From the NCBI GenBank assembly GCA_019828565.1, contig JAHDYR010000050.1, positions 59,613 through 123,612 of the forward strand: a DNA stretch of 64,000 bases, read 5' to 3'. This document shows positions 11,238 through 20,317 of the stretch, one piece after another. Source of the stretch: Carpediemonas membranifera. Lineage: Eukaryota; Fornicata. The notes beneath the pieces were generated by a model, which saw nothing but the letters and a program-made list of their open reading frames with translations, was not told the origin of the DNA and searched no databases. The position numbers were made by a program, and so were the translations under genes. How positions within the stretch are numbered: the first letter of the stretch is position 1; each line of letters begins with the position of its first letter.

Positions 11238-11364
11238 TGTTGTAGGCGCGCGGGGGTAGAACAACAACGAACAATGCGAAGTGTTTAACAACAAAAGACA
11301 AATCAAGACCAGATCGTAATCAGATCAGGAATAAATATATGCATGGATCTAAAGATCCACGACA
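11238..11364 (-). repeat. Element B 5' LTR (127 bp)
   Basis: This is the second copy of the 8083-8209 sequence. The right flank GCTTG is the target-site duplicate. The gag start lies only about a dozen bases beyond its inner edge, so the leader is extremely short. Confidence 0.92.
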
Positions 11365-11369
11365 GCTTG

Positions 11370-11430
11370 TTGAGCTCGTCGATCACTGCGTTCTTAAACT
11401 GCGTCCCCTGGTCGCTCTGTATGCAGAGGG
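11370..11430 (-). pseudogene. Element A: integrase middle segment between two insertions
   Basis: Only 61 bases of element A survive here between the right flank of B and the left flank of C. They encode the integrase segment QSDQGTQFKNAVIDELNK, including the second catalytic Asp. The frame links 15858-16144 on one side to 7215-8069 on the other. This is the direct proof that both insertions lie in one gene. Confidence 0.85.
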
Positions 11431-11559
11431 TGTGAAGGGTGCACTGCTTTATATGGCGACACCAATTGTGTCGAGTCGAGACGGCCATGACCGTATCGAG
11501 ATCAGGGGATTATATGTAGAGGGTAATTATATGTATATATATTATATGTATATATCACA
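11431..11559 (-). repeat. Element C 3' LTR (129 bp)
   Basis: This TG...CA repeat has an AT-rich end (TATATGTATATATC). It matches 15728-15857 except for one base present only in the other copy. Bases 11560-11722 between it and the stop codon hold the polypurine tract and a run of A. Confidence 0.93.
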
Positions 11560-11722
11560 CTACCCCCTCCCCACCCAAAAAAATAAATCCTCACTCCTGA
11601 GAAAAAAAAATCCAGGGCAAATCTCTGACCCTTGACGTAATCGTCCAGAAGTCGGCGGATAGTCCAGGAGTCGATAAATCGTCGAGGAGTCCGCAACAAC
11701 GAAGTTCGTCGTCGACATTTCC

Positions 11723-14700
11723 CTAATGGCGCTTCGGGATGGTTCCTTCCAGCCTTTTCCTACTTACTGATGTCAAAGTGTCCAAATAGTCGTCCAGAGC
11801 TCTTAGCTGCGCATTCGCCGCGTTCAACGGTTCCCAAGTGGCTTCATCTGGTTCAAAACCGGCCCATTCGATCAAGATGGCCGAACGATTCTTCCTACTA
11901 CCGAGCTTGTGGCCTACGATCCTTTCGACAACGAATTCCTGATGATCCCGTGCCGCTAAGCGCACCGCTTGCTCCATCGAGACCTTAGCCACGCTTATCC
12001 GTTCCTCATGGATCAGTACCACCTTGTGCGAGATTAAGTCCTTCATGCGCCAGGTGTTCGGGCTTTCCCCTTGCCCGACGGCCTGCATCGGTCCACGGGC
12101 CTTAGCAGTCAACTTCGTCTGTCTCGTTGCCCACCTCACAAAATAGAGGTCGCCAGTCCGTACCTTAGACTGAGACTCAGCCGGCTGTTTCGCAGCCTGG
12201 CGGCGTTCATACTCACCCACCGCTTGTTCCGCTGCCGCTCTGAAGCCCTGCCGAGCCCGTGCCCACTCTGCCAGATCCGCCGGGGCCCCGACAGCCTCCG
12301 CCATCGGTGCCAACTGCTCGGCCGACTTAAGAACGGCGGGTGAGATGCCGAAGAGGCATTGGAGTGGGCTCATGCCCCCTAGCGTGCTGTGTGGCGCGCT
12401 GTTAATCACCAGCTGCGCGACCGGGAGCCAGTGCTCCCACTGGTCGTCTTCCGCCTCCAACAACAGCTTGCGTAGAGCTCGGACCAACGTGCCATTGGCT
12501 CTCTCCACTATGCCATTACTAGCAGGATGATATGCGGTGGAGAATCGATGGTTGAGGGTCAGTCGAGTCGTGACTTGGTTGACGAGTTCATTTCGGAACT
12601 GCGAGCCTTGGTCAGTCTGGATCGTCTGTGGTACTCCCCATCGACCACACACGCGGGCAACCACCTCGGCCGCCCCCTGGGCGTCGGTGCTCTTCACCGG
12701 GTAGACGTCCACGTACTTCGAGAACGCATCAATGACTACGACAACGTACTGGTTGCCGTGCGGTGATTGGGGGAGGGGCCCGATAGTATCAAGCTGCACC
12801 ACCTCGAATGGCTGCCTGTGCTGCGTGGAGTGCCAGGGGACTCTCGTACGCCCCGGTTCCCGTGCCTTCTGGCATATGGGGCACTCTTCGACCCACTGGC
12901 GAGTGAAGGGTCTAATCTCCTCCCATCGATCACCCGCCCGGTCCTGCATTGCTGCCAATGGAACGTGGCCCGCACTGCCCCCATGTAGAGACTCTAGTAA
13001 TGCACGAGCGTCGTCAGGAATCTGTTGCCGGTCGAGTAAGTTTGTCTCCATCGGCAGTCGGGATAGGGCATCCGCTACTACGTTGTCCTTCCCGGCTACA
13101 TGCCGCAGCCTGAACGGATACTCGCCCAGGATAATCCTCCACCTCTCGAGCTTGGCGCTGAGGTCCTTCCGCTTGTGAAGGAATAGTAGGTTCTTGTGGT
13201 CGGAACACACAGTGAGGTCTGGGTGTAGCTTGAACAGCGGGGCGAGGTCGGGCTGTGTCACGCAGTGTACAATGGCGTATAGTTCCTTGTCATACGTCGA
13301 CCACCGCCCTTGAACTGCCGAGAACTTCTTGCTGAAAAAGGCAACTACCTGTTCTTCCCCTGGGTCACCCTGAAGCAGGACCCCGCCGATGCCCTCGTCA
13401 GAAGCATCAGTGTATAGCTGCCACGGCTTTGTCAGGTCGGGGAACACTAGCGCCGCTGCGTTCGCTACCGTCTCTGCGAGCTCGCGTACTATGCCGTCGT
13501 GCTCGTCGGTCCACTGCCCCATATCCTTGATCTCGTAGAGCGGGGCGAGGACCCTCTGGCAGTCCGGTATGAACCTTGCCAGATAGTTGAATTTTCCAAT
13601 GATGCCGCGGAGATCTGTCATGTTGTTGGGCCTAGCTAGGGCCCTGAGCGAGGCAATCCTCGACTCCGACACGCGACTGCCGGTTCCGTCAATGACGAAC
13701 CCGACCACTTCCACGCTCTTGGCTCTGAACGTGCACTTCTTGGGTGCCAGCCTTAGTCTGGCCGCTCTCAAACACTCGAAGACCGTCCGGAGTGTAGCAA
13801 GGTATTCCTCTGCCGTCCGGGCATAGTTCAGAATATCGTCGATGTACACGCAAGCGCCCTTGTGCAAGACTGGTGCCAGGCTGCGCTGCATCTCCCGCTG
13901 GAACACCGCAGGAGCATTCCTCAAGCCGAACGGCGTGCGAACAAACTCGCAATAGTCGTCGGGGGTGACGAACCCCGTCTTGAAAACGTCTTCGGGCCGG
14001 ACCTTCATCTGATGGTACCCTGAAGTGAGGTCCATACTGCTGAACCACTCAGCACCTGCGGCCTCGTGGACGAAGGACCGTAGGTCCGGCAGCGGGAACC
14101 GGTCCGGCTTGGTTACGTTGTTGACCGCAGTGAGGTCCACACAGAGTCGAATAGCCCCATCCTTCTTCGTGGCGACCACTATTGGGCTTGCCCACGGCCC
14201 ACGGCAGTCTCGGATAATACCTTCCCGCTTCAACCGGCGGACTTCCTGCCGCACTAACTCCCGCTTAGGGGGTCCCAGGTGTCTCGGGCGGCTCTGGATG
14301 AGCGCGTCTTCGGATGTATCTATGACCATGGGGCCAAGGGTAGAGCCCTCCGGGGGTAGTCCCCCGAACAGCTCGGCAAACTCCCGGATCAGCGCCCATA
14401 TGTCGGGAGCTATGTCTGAATCCGGCACAGTGATGGCCGACAGTGAGTCATCCAACGTCTCCTCCACCTGATTAATCTCAACATCAATGTCATCCCCATC
14501 GTCGCCATCCTCGGCCTTATCGATGAGCCTGATGAAGAGTTCATCGTTCGTCACGACTCCGAGCTCGCGAAGAATGTCTAGACCGACGATGGTCTTGACC
14601 GGAGCGCCTGGGAGTACCACTAGCCGTACCTGTATCTCGACGTCAACCGGCGTCAGCCTCTCCAATATTATTGTAGCGGTGGCATAGGTGTTTGTCTTCG

Positions 14701-15697
14701 ACACTCGCTGATCAGCGGTCACGTAGTGTATCGTTGGCCCGGTGCAAGTTGGTAAGTGAAATTGTTCCACTGCTCCCTCCGTCACCGCTGAGAACGTCGC
14801 CCCTGTATCCAAACGAAACGAACACTGCTGGCCATTTATTTGGCCGGAGGTCATGAGGGGCTTGGCGTTCTCTAGGAGGTTCACCTCGGGCTTGCCTGTC
14901 GGACACTGGGAGTCCCAGTGCCAGCCACCGCAGCTAGAGCAAGGGCGATGGGGAGGCTTCTTGGCCGGGTCGACGTCATTGGCCTTGTCGGAGCTGTTGT
15001 GGCGGGCCTCGCGACGATCGGCTGGAGAAGAGCGACTGTCGGACGGAGAAGGCTTGGAGGTCTGGCCTCGGGGCTTCTTGGACTTGGTCTTTGCCTGGGG
15101 CGGCCTATAATAGCCGTAACGTTCGGCTTCTTGGCGGGCCGCGTCGTCTCGCTTTGCTTCTCGGTTGGCTAGGGAGTACATTTCCTTGAGGTTCGAGGGG
15201 CGCTTGACTTTGGCCGCAAATTTGACCGCCTCTCGGAACGGCTTCGGCTCCAGGGCATCGATGAAGAGCTTCATTGCTTGGCGCTCCATCTGTGAGACGT
15301 GGTCCTCAATGAGGCCACCCTCACTCTCTGACTCCGAGTCGCTGTCCTCCATGTCGACGAATGTCGCACGGAAGGACCGAATAAACTGGCGAATGAGTGC
15401 TACACGTTCGGAATGTTCGTCTGTGGGGCAAATGAGGCTTTGGAGCTTTGACTTAAGCTCGGCAGTGGATGACGGAGCCAAAAAGCGATGCAAGTAGTCC
15501 GCGATGGTTTCGTCGTCTTCGTCGATGAGATTCTCCTCTCCGAAGAAGTCTTCCAGGAGGTCCAGCGTCTCGGGAGCCATGAAGGTAGCCATACGAACGT
15601 TGCGGTCTCTTGTAATTGCCTTGAGACGGGCAAGATCCGTTTGGAAACGGCGTAGGTCTTCAGAATTAAAGTCGGCATCGAGCGACGGGACAATCAT
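11723..15697 (-). CDS. Element C gag-pol polyprotein, intact (1324 aa)
   Basis: One frame carries all Ty3/gypsy domains in order. Gag is about 1-245, with an acidic SESESEGG linker near 120-130. A zinc knuckle variant CSSCGGWHWDSQC is at 253-265 (CX2CX3HX4C, one residue shorter than usual). Protease has LDTGA at 296-300. RT has TPFGLRNAP and catalytic YIDD at 618-621. RNase H has YTDAS at 762-766. Integrase has HHCC residues H905, H911, C939, C942 and DDE residues D970, D1029, E1065. A chromodomain lies at about 1254-1305 (FVVERIVGHK, IEWAGF, ATWEPL). Gag and pol are fused without a stop or shift. ATG at 15697 lies about 30 bases inside the 5' LTR. All catalytic residues I can check are present. 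Confidence 0.95.
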   Translation of the reverse strand: MIVPSLDADFNSEDLRRFQTDLARLKAITRDRNVRMATFMAPETLDLLEDFFGEENLIDEDDETIADYLHRFLAPSSTAELKSKLQSLICPTDEHSERVALIRQFIRSFRATFVDMEDSDSESESEGGLIEDHVSQMERQAMKLFIDALEPKPFREAVKFAAKVKRPSNLKEMYSLANREAKRDDAARQEAERYGYYRPPQAKTKSKKPRGQTSKPSPSDSRSSPADRREARHNSSDKANDVDPAKKPPHRPCSSCGGWHWDSQCPTGKPEVNLLENAKPLMTSGQINGQQCSFRLDTGATFSAVTEGAVEQFHLPTCTGPTIHYVTADQRVSKTNTYATATIILERLTPVDVEIQVRLVVLPGAPVKTIVGLDILRELGVVTNDELFIRLIDKAEDGDDGDDIDVEINQVEETLDDSLSAITVPDSDIAPDIWALIREFAELFGGLPPEGSTLGPMVIDTSEDALIQSRPRHLGPPKRELVRQEVRRLKREGIIRDCRGPWASPIVVATKKDGAIRLCVDLTAVNNVTKPDRFPLPDLRSFVHEAAGAEWFSSMDLTSGYHQMKVRPEDVFKTGFVTPDDYCEFVRTPFGLRNAPAVFQREMQRSLAPVLHKGACVYIDDILNYARTAEEYLATLRTVFECLRAARLRLAPKKCTFRAKSVEVVGFVIDGTGSRVSESRIASLRALARPNNMTDLRGIIGKFNYLARFIPDCQRVLAPLYEIKDMGQWTDEHDGIVRELAETVANAAALVFPDLTKPWQLYTDASDEGIGGVLLQGDPGEEQVVAFFSKKFSAVQGRWSTYDKELYAIVHCVTQPDLAPLFKLHPDLTVCSDHKNLLFLHKRKDLSAKLERWRIILGEYPFRLRHVAGKDNVVADALSRLPMETNLLDRQQIPDDARALLESLHGGSAGHVPLAAMQDRAGDRWEEIRPFTRQWVEECPICQKAREPGRTRVPWHSTQHRQPFEVVQLDTIGPLPQSPHGNQYVVVVIDAFSKYVDVYPVKSTDAQGAAEVVARVCGRWGVPQTIQTDQGSQFRNELVNQVTTRLTLNHRFSTAYHPASNGIVERANGTLVRALRKLLLEAEDDQWEHWLPVAQLVINSAPHSTLGGMSPLQCLFGISPAVLKSAEQLAPMAEAVGAPADLAEWARARQGFRAAAEQAVGEYERRQAAKQPAESQSKVRTGDLYFVRWATRQTKLTAKARGPMQAVGQGESPNTWRMKDLISHKVVLIHEERISVAKVSMEQAVRLAARDHQEFVVERIVGHKLGSRKNRSAILIEWAGFEPDEATWEPLNAANAQLRALDDYLDTLTSVSRKRLEGTIPKRH

Positions 15698-15727
15698 TGC
15701 TGGGGATCATTACCGCAGTGTTAACAC

Positions 15728-15857
15728 TGTGAAGGGTGCACTGCTTTATATGGCGACACCAATTGTGTCGAGTCGAGACGGCCATTGACCGTATCGAGAT
15801 CAGGGGATTATATGTAGAGGGTAATTATATGTATATATATTATATGTATATATCACA
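15728..15857 (-). repeat. Element C 5' LTR (130 bp)
   Basis: This is the same sequence as 11431-11559 plus one T. The inner side leads into a short leader (complement of 15698-15727) containing GTTAACACTGCGG, where a tRNA primer site would lie. I could not match it to a specific tRNA. Confidence 0.93.
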
Positions 15858-16144
15858 AGGGGGGCGCCGAACAGTGACCAGACGTCCAGCATGGCGCTGG
15901 CTGCCTCGTCGGCTCCGGTGGAATGCACCGGCTTCAGCACGACGAACTTGGAGAACACGTCGATGAAGACAATGACGTGCTTGAAACCGTCGATGTCGGG
16001 CAGGGGCCCGATGGTGTCGATTTGAACCGACTCGAAGGGCGTGCCCTTCTGGGTGGAGTGCCACGGTGCCGTAGTCTTTGGGTGGGGCCGGAGCTTTTGG
16101 CAAATCGGGCACGTGGCGACGAATTCTTTGACGTCCTGTGCCAT
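15858..16144 (-). pseudogene. Element A: integrase zinc-binding and first core segment
   Basis: The frame reads CPICQKLRPHPKTTAPWHST (second half of the HHCC zinc site) and then VQIDTIGPLPDIDGFKHVIVFIDVFSKF, with the first catalytic Asp. It ends at WSLFGAPL where element C begins. The next codons of the gene are found across C at 11430. Upstream, a TGA near 16155 interrupts the frame from RNase H, at a position where element D has Trp. Confidence 0.8.
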
Positions 16145-16150
16145 GGTGGC

Positions 16151-17539
16151 TCAAGACTGACCCGACTCGCGAAGGTTAGCGAGGGTCTGCTTGACGGAAA
16201 CGTGGCCGTTGGCTCCGCCGTGAGCGGTGGTGATCATCTGATTGATCTCGCTTGTGATTTCCAGAATGTGCCCGCTTGGACGCGAAAGTGCGTCAGCGAC
16301 GACGTTTGTGGCTCCAGGTATGTGTTGTATCTCGAATGTGTACTCGCTGAGGATGAGGCGCCATCTCGTGAGCTTCCTCGTGCCCTCTTCCGATTTCTGC
16401 AGCAACCAGACAATGTTTCGGTGATCTGTAAGAACTTTGAATGGCTTCAGCTTCAGTATCTGGGAGAATTCCGGTCTTGTAATGCAATAGACGATAGCAT
16501 AGAGCTCCTGCTCAATGGTTGCCCAGCGTTGCTGGGTCTCCGAGAATGTCTTGCTGAAGAAGGCTAGCGGCTTCTTTGAGCCGTCAGCCTCGTGCTGCCA
16601 CAGCACACCGCCCGCCGCGATGGCTGAAGCGTTCGTTTCAAGCGACCATGGGCGTTCCCAGTTAGGGAGAGCGAGGGCTGTGTGGCGGGTGCAGAGCTTC
16701 TTAAGCTCGTCGAAGGCCTTGTCATGTACTTCTGTCCAGTCAAGGCGGTCGCCCTTGTCGGGCGAGCCCTTCGGGAGGGCGTTGAGGGTTGCCGCTGCGG
16801 CGCCGAGGTCCGGGATGAAGTTGGAAAGATGATTAAACTTGCCCATTGTCCTTCTCAGTTCCGTGACCGTTGTCGGGCGGGTCAGCTCGAGCAGGGCCGC
16901 AATACGGCCGGGGCTGACTGCGTGGCCAGCTTGGTTGACGATGAAGCCGCAAACTTCGACTTCCTTTGCCCCAACGACGCACTTGTCCGCGCGGAGTCGG
17001 AGGTCGTTGGCCTCTAGGCAGGCCAGCACGGCGTCCATCGTCTGGAGAAAATCTTCCGCGGTTTTCGCGAAGACGAAAATGTCGTCGACGTAGACTCGCA
17101 CTCCGGCAATGTCGCCGAGAATGCTCTCCATAGCTCGTTGGAACTTACCAGGAGCGTTCTTCAGTCCGAATGGAACTCTCAGAAACTCGAACTGGTGACC
17201 AGGAACGACAAACGATGTCAGTGGGATGCTGTCTGGTTTGAGCTTCTGCTGCCAACAGCCGGAACGGAGATTTAGGGACGCAAAATAGCTACATCCCGTC
17301 GCCTCGTGAGGGAATTCCCTCAGATCGGGGAGTGGAAAGTTGTCCGCGATCGTGGCGTCGTTGAGCCCGTTATAGGCGACGCAGAATCGAGGCTCGCCGT
17401 TCTTCTTGGTGGCCATCGTATGGGGGCTTGTGTACTGTGACTGGCTCGGACGGATAACGCCAAGGGCGGTCATCTTCTCGATCTCACCCAGCGCTCCCGT
17501 TCCCGGTTTGCCGACGAGTGGCCGTGGGCGGGACTTCAA
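16151..17539 (-). pseudogene. Element A: reverse transcriptase and RNase H
   Basis: This 462-codon frame has KSRPRPLVGKPG, RFCVAYNGLNDAT, FLRVPFGLKNAPGKF and the catalytic VYVDDIFVFAK of RT. RNase H follows (SLETNASAIAAGGVL, with Asn in place of the usual catalytic Asp), then TDHRNIVWLL, VVADALSRP and the start of the integrase zinc domain. It ends ANLRESGQS-stop. Element D reads GQSWPDM at this point, so TGG became TGA in A. The altered Asp and the stop both show that A is inactive. Upstream it joins the protease frame across a TAA. Confidence 0.82.
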
Positions 17540-17644
17540 GTGGAGGGGCTGCGAGAGCTCTATCCGATGAGGTTCAAGCTTGCTGCCGTCGATGGGGAGT
17601 ACGGGGTTGAAGACCCCGCTTCGTCTGGCCAGGAGATCCTTGAC

Positions 17645-18430
17645 TTATTGAACGAACTCGGGCCCGTGGTCGTCGGGGACCCGGACTTTCGCAAGCTCGT
17701 CGGTGGAGCTGGTCTCTTCAACGCATAAGTCAACGTCGAGCATCGAGTGCTCCTCCAAGTCGTCTGTGTCTTCGAGCTTACCGGGCATTATGAGCAGCCG
17801 GTCGTTGTGAATATAGCCGAGGTGGGTGAGGAGGTCGCGTCCGAGGAGGATGCGCTCCCTCTCTCCGTGGATGTCATGGAATGTCCACGTCAGGCCGACG
17901 GTCCTGCCGTCAGCGCTTGGCAGTTCGATCGTGGTAACGATCTTCTCCTGGGTGGAGATCACGCGGTCGTCGGCTGCGCGGAGTACGACGTCGGAGTGCT
18001 CCCTGGGGAGGGCCAGCCGGTCTGCGAGAGCCTCGCTGACTATACAGACGTCAGCCCCGCTGTCGAGTTTGCCTGGGAGGTTGATGGTCGGGTCGGGGTG
18101 TGTGATCACTTGATGAACACTTGACTGTTCTTGCCGTACGTTGCCGTGAATGGTCACGGGGACCGTGATTGGTGCCTCCGACGTGAGGACCTCGTCAATG
18201 TTGGCCTTTTGGCCTGGTACGGCAGTGCACTGTTCGGTAGTGTGGCGCTGCCAGCAGTGGACCTTACAGAACTTGTCCCCGGGGACGATATAGTGGGCCT
18301 TGTCCTTATACTGGACATATGGATCAGGGCCAATGACCTTCTGAGCCGCGGGCTTGCCGTTGCTCGGTCCTTCCTTCGGGTTCAGGCTGCCGCTAGCGCC
18401 GTGGCGAGATGAAGAGTTCGAGCCTCCGGA
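17645..18430 (-). pseudogene. Element A: gag C-terminus and protease
   Basis: The open frame runs from about 18430. It encodes a gag tail with the zinc-knuckle-like FCKVHCWQRHTTEQC (C, H, H, C spacing like element D's CKSHGWNSNHTTESC), then retropepsin with KLDSGADVCIVSE (DSGA active site) and ILLGRDLLTHLGY. A TAA at 17645-17647 ends it, but the same frame continues codon for codon into RT. The stop may be a mutation or, less likely, a suppressible gag-pro/pol stop. The gag N-terminus is lost at the border with element E near 18437. Confidence 0.75.
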
Positions 18431-18436
18431 ACCATG

Positions 18437-20234
18437 ATTGTGTGAAGCGAACTGTTTATAGGTAAACCGTCTAAAGGTAAAAATGGTCTAAAATACCGTG
18501 ACACCACCCTCTCTTTGGAAGAAAACCCCTCCTGGGGAGCAAAAGAAACCAAAGAGGGACCTTAAACGTAATTAGCAAGGTTCTTACGGGCCTTCCGAGC
18601 ACGGCGCTTAACCTCTTCGACGTGGGACACAGACCTTAGGTGCTGTTCCGTGCGTTCATCATAGTGTTTCCACTTAATGGTCACCATACCGGTTTTCCAG
18701 TCGATCTTCTCGATCTTTTCGATCTCAAACTGTTCCTTATCGGATTCGGCTAATTGCTTCATTTGAGTCTCTTCAAGATCTGTCTCAAATGGCATCAGTT
18801 TGTCGACGTGGGTAACTCTAATGTCTCCTGTGACAATAGATTGCAGCTTCACCTTATGGTTCGGCAGTACCTCGTGAATCTTCCACGGGCCTCTGTTCGG
18901 GCAGTCGAGCTTCTTGGGGTTTTCATGTTTCCATAGGACATAGTCACCTACTTCTACCCCCTTCGTCTCGATCTGGCTCCTGGCGGATGTGCCTTCCCTT
19001 ACGGAGTCTTCCAGTGTCCTTAGGACCTCCTGGAGAGATTGCTTGAACTCAACAATCCTCTTGTCGCCCCACTCTGCCGCGTCCCACTCAGTGGAAAATA
19101 GGTTGTGAGGCTGACCGAATATTAATTCATGAGGGGAGAACTGCGTAGCAGTGTGTGTCGTGCCATTAAGTATCATTTGAACGGTTGGCACCAATGTTGC
19201 CCACTCGTCTCGGCTCGCAATAGCGAGGACCATCCACCTTAAGTGGCGGCCAATCTCTGCATTTCTCCTCTCCACCAGCCCATTACTCTGGGGGTGATAT
19301 GGGATCGTGAAGTGCCGAAGCACCTTCAGCTCCGTGAGCATCGCGTCCAGTATGGAGTTTGCGTATTCCGGACCCCCATCAGATTGGAGTTCGAGGGGGA
19401 CACCGTATCTCGTAAATACTCGGTCCCATAGGGCCTGTGCAACTGTGCGTGCGTCATCGCTGGCTACGGGGATAAGCTCCGTATACCTAGTGAACATGTC
19501 AACTGCTGTGACGATGTATCGTGCCCCCAGATTATCCAAGGGCAGTGGTCCAATGGTTTCCACAGCCACGGTCTCCCATGGCTTGCCTCTAAGGCTGGAT
19601 CCTGCTTCGACCTCAATGTAGTTTCTTATTCTCGACTTGAGGCAGATCGGGCACCGCTTAACGGTTCGTCTGACATCATTCAGCATGCTAGGCCAAAAAA
19701 ACATCTTCTTCAGCATCTGATACGTGGCATTTGAGCCAGTGTGGAATTGATGTGCCAACTGCAGGAAGGTGTCGCGTAGCTTACCGTCCGGGATGATCGG
19801 GACTCCTTGTACGAAGTACGTAGAGTCCACCAGGGTGCAGCCGTCTAGGCCTTCCCAACCGATCCTATGTTCCTCAGGGAGGCTGGCCTGGGCCTCGCTG
19901 ATATCCCATAGGGACGGTCTCACCTCGCTCTCCTCTGCTTCTAGCAGATTTAAGGAGTGTGAGTCCCGGCAGGTGCTCTGCACCCGCGACAGCATATCTG
20001 CCATGACGTTAGCGTTACCAGATATATGACTAATGGTGAACGTGTAGTCCGATAGGACGGTAACCCAGCGAAGGAGCTTCTTTGATAGCTCTTTCATCTG
20101 TAGTAAATATACCAAGTTGCGGTGATCCGTATGAATCTGGATATCATCCTTCAACCTAAAGAGTTGGGCCATATCGGGCCGCGTCAGGCAGTATATGATC
20201 GCATGAAGCTCTTGTTCATACGTGGGCCACCTGG
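18437..20234 (-). mobile_element. Ty3/gypsy element E, 5'-truncated, different lineage
   Basis: It contains the 3' half of pol (18562-20234). On its 3' side lies a polypurine tract (AAAGAGAGGGTGG on the minus strand) followed by TGTCACGG, which starts an LTR ending near 18437. Integrase and RNase H differ clearly from A-D: the integrase uses VETIGPLP, and the C-terminus is an IDWKTGMVTIKWKHY module. At 20234 it breaks inside RNase H. No second LTR or target duplication was found. Confidence 0.75.
18562..20234 (-). pseudogene. Element E: RNase H end, integrase and C-terminal module
   Basis: 536 codons are open from 20172, and the frame extends to about 20234 (TYEQELHAIIYCL). RNase H contains IQIHTDHRNLVYLLQM. 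Integrase has HQFHTG with CPICLKS (HHCC site) and a DDE core with VETIGPLPLDNLG, LQSDGGPEYA and HPQSNGLVERRN. In the first motif the usual Asp is replaced by Glu (VET for xDx). The C-terminus has the GPWKIHEVLPNHKVKL SH3-like segment and a chromo-like stretch (FEIEKIEKIDWKTGMVTIKW). There is no internal stop, but gag, protease and RT are missing. Confidence 0.8.
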
Positions 20235-20240
20235 ACTGAG

Positions 20241-20297
20241 TGTGTGCCGTGTTACGAATGAGTTTTATGCAACCAACTCCCGCAGTTTAGGGTCACA
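20241..20297 (-). repeat. Possible LTR remnant of element D (57 bp)
   Basis: On the minus strand it begins TGTGACCCTAAACTGCGGGAG right after the purine tract GGGGGGAAG and ends ACGGCACACA at the junction with element E. TG...CA termini and the polypurine tract support an LTR, but it has no partner in the window and may be truncated. Confidence 0.4.
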
Positions 20298-20317
20298 CTT
20301 CCCCCCATGCGGACGCA

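Larger units (their letters stand above)
8083..11364 (-). mobile_element. Non-autonomous Ty3/gypsy element B with LTRs and 5-bp TSD
   Basis: Identical-looking 127-bp LTRs at 8083-8209 and 11238-11364 begin TGTTGTAGGCG and end CCACGACA. The flanks carry the 5-bp duplication GCTTG (8078-8082 and 11365-11369). The interior reads gag, protease, RT and the start of RNase H on the minus strand. It then jumps from STQRRWSTI of RNase H into the last part of a chromodomain (YDDADSTWNEF). Integrase and the distal part of RNase H are therefore deleted. Several frameshifts occur inside. It inserted into the integrase gene of element A. Confidence 0.92.
11431..15857 (-). mobile_element. Complete Ty3/gypsy chromovirus element C
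   Basis: LTRs at 11431-11559 and 15728-15857 start TGTGAAGGGTGC and end ATATATCACA, and differ by one inserted T (in GCCATTGACC). The flanks share AGGG (11427-11430 and 15858-15861), a 4-bp target duplication. A polypurine tract rich in G (complement of 11560-11576) precedes the 3' LTR. One uninterrupted gag-pol frame fills the interior. Near-identical LTRs and an open ORF make this the youngest element here and a candidate for current activity. It inserted into the integrase gene of element A. Confidence 0.95.
7196..18437 (-). mobile_element. Ty3/gypsy chromovirus element A, split by elements B and C
   Basis: Reading leftward from 18430, the parts come in gypsy order: gag zinc knuckle, protease, RT, RNase H, integrase and chromodomain. 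The integrase gene is broken twice. Flanks on either side of C (15858 and 11430) and B (11369 and 8078) rejoin in frame around the QSDQGTQF motif and the HPQSNGVVERANG motif. Two in-frame stops (17645 and near 16155) and loss of the 5' gag and 5' LTR make it dead. Its pol resembles that of element D, so the two are related families. Confidence 0.85.

Noticed and set aside
8083-11364. Two solo LTRs instead of one element
   Set aside because: The flanking 5-bp duplication GCTTG and the gag-to-RNase H order between the LTRs show a single insertion.
12071-15497. Many open frames on the plus strand over element C
   Set aside because: They are antisense shadows of the GC-rich gag-pol frame and show no independent motifs.
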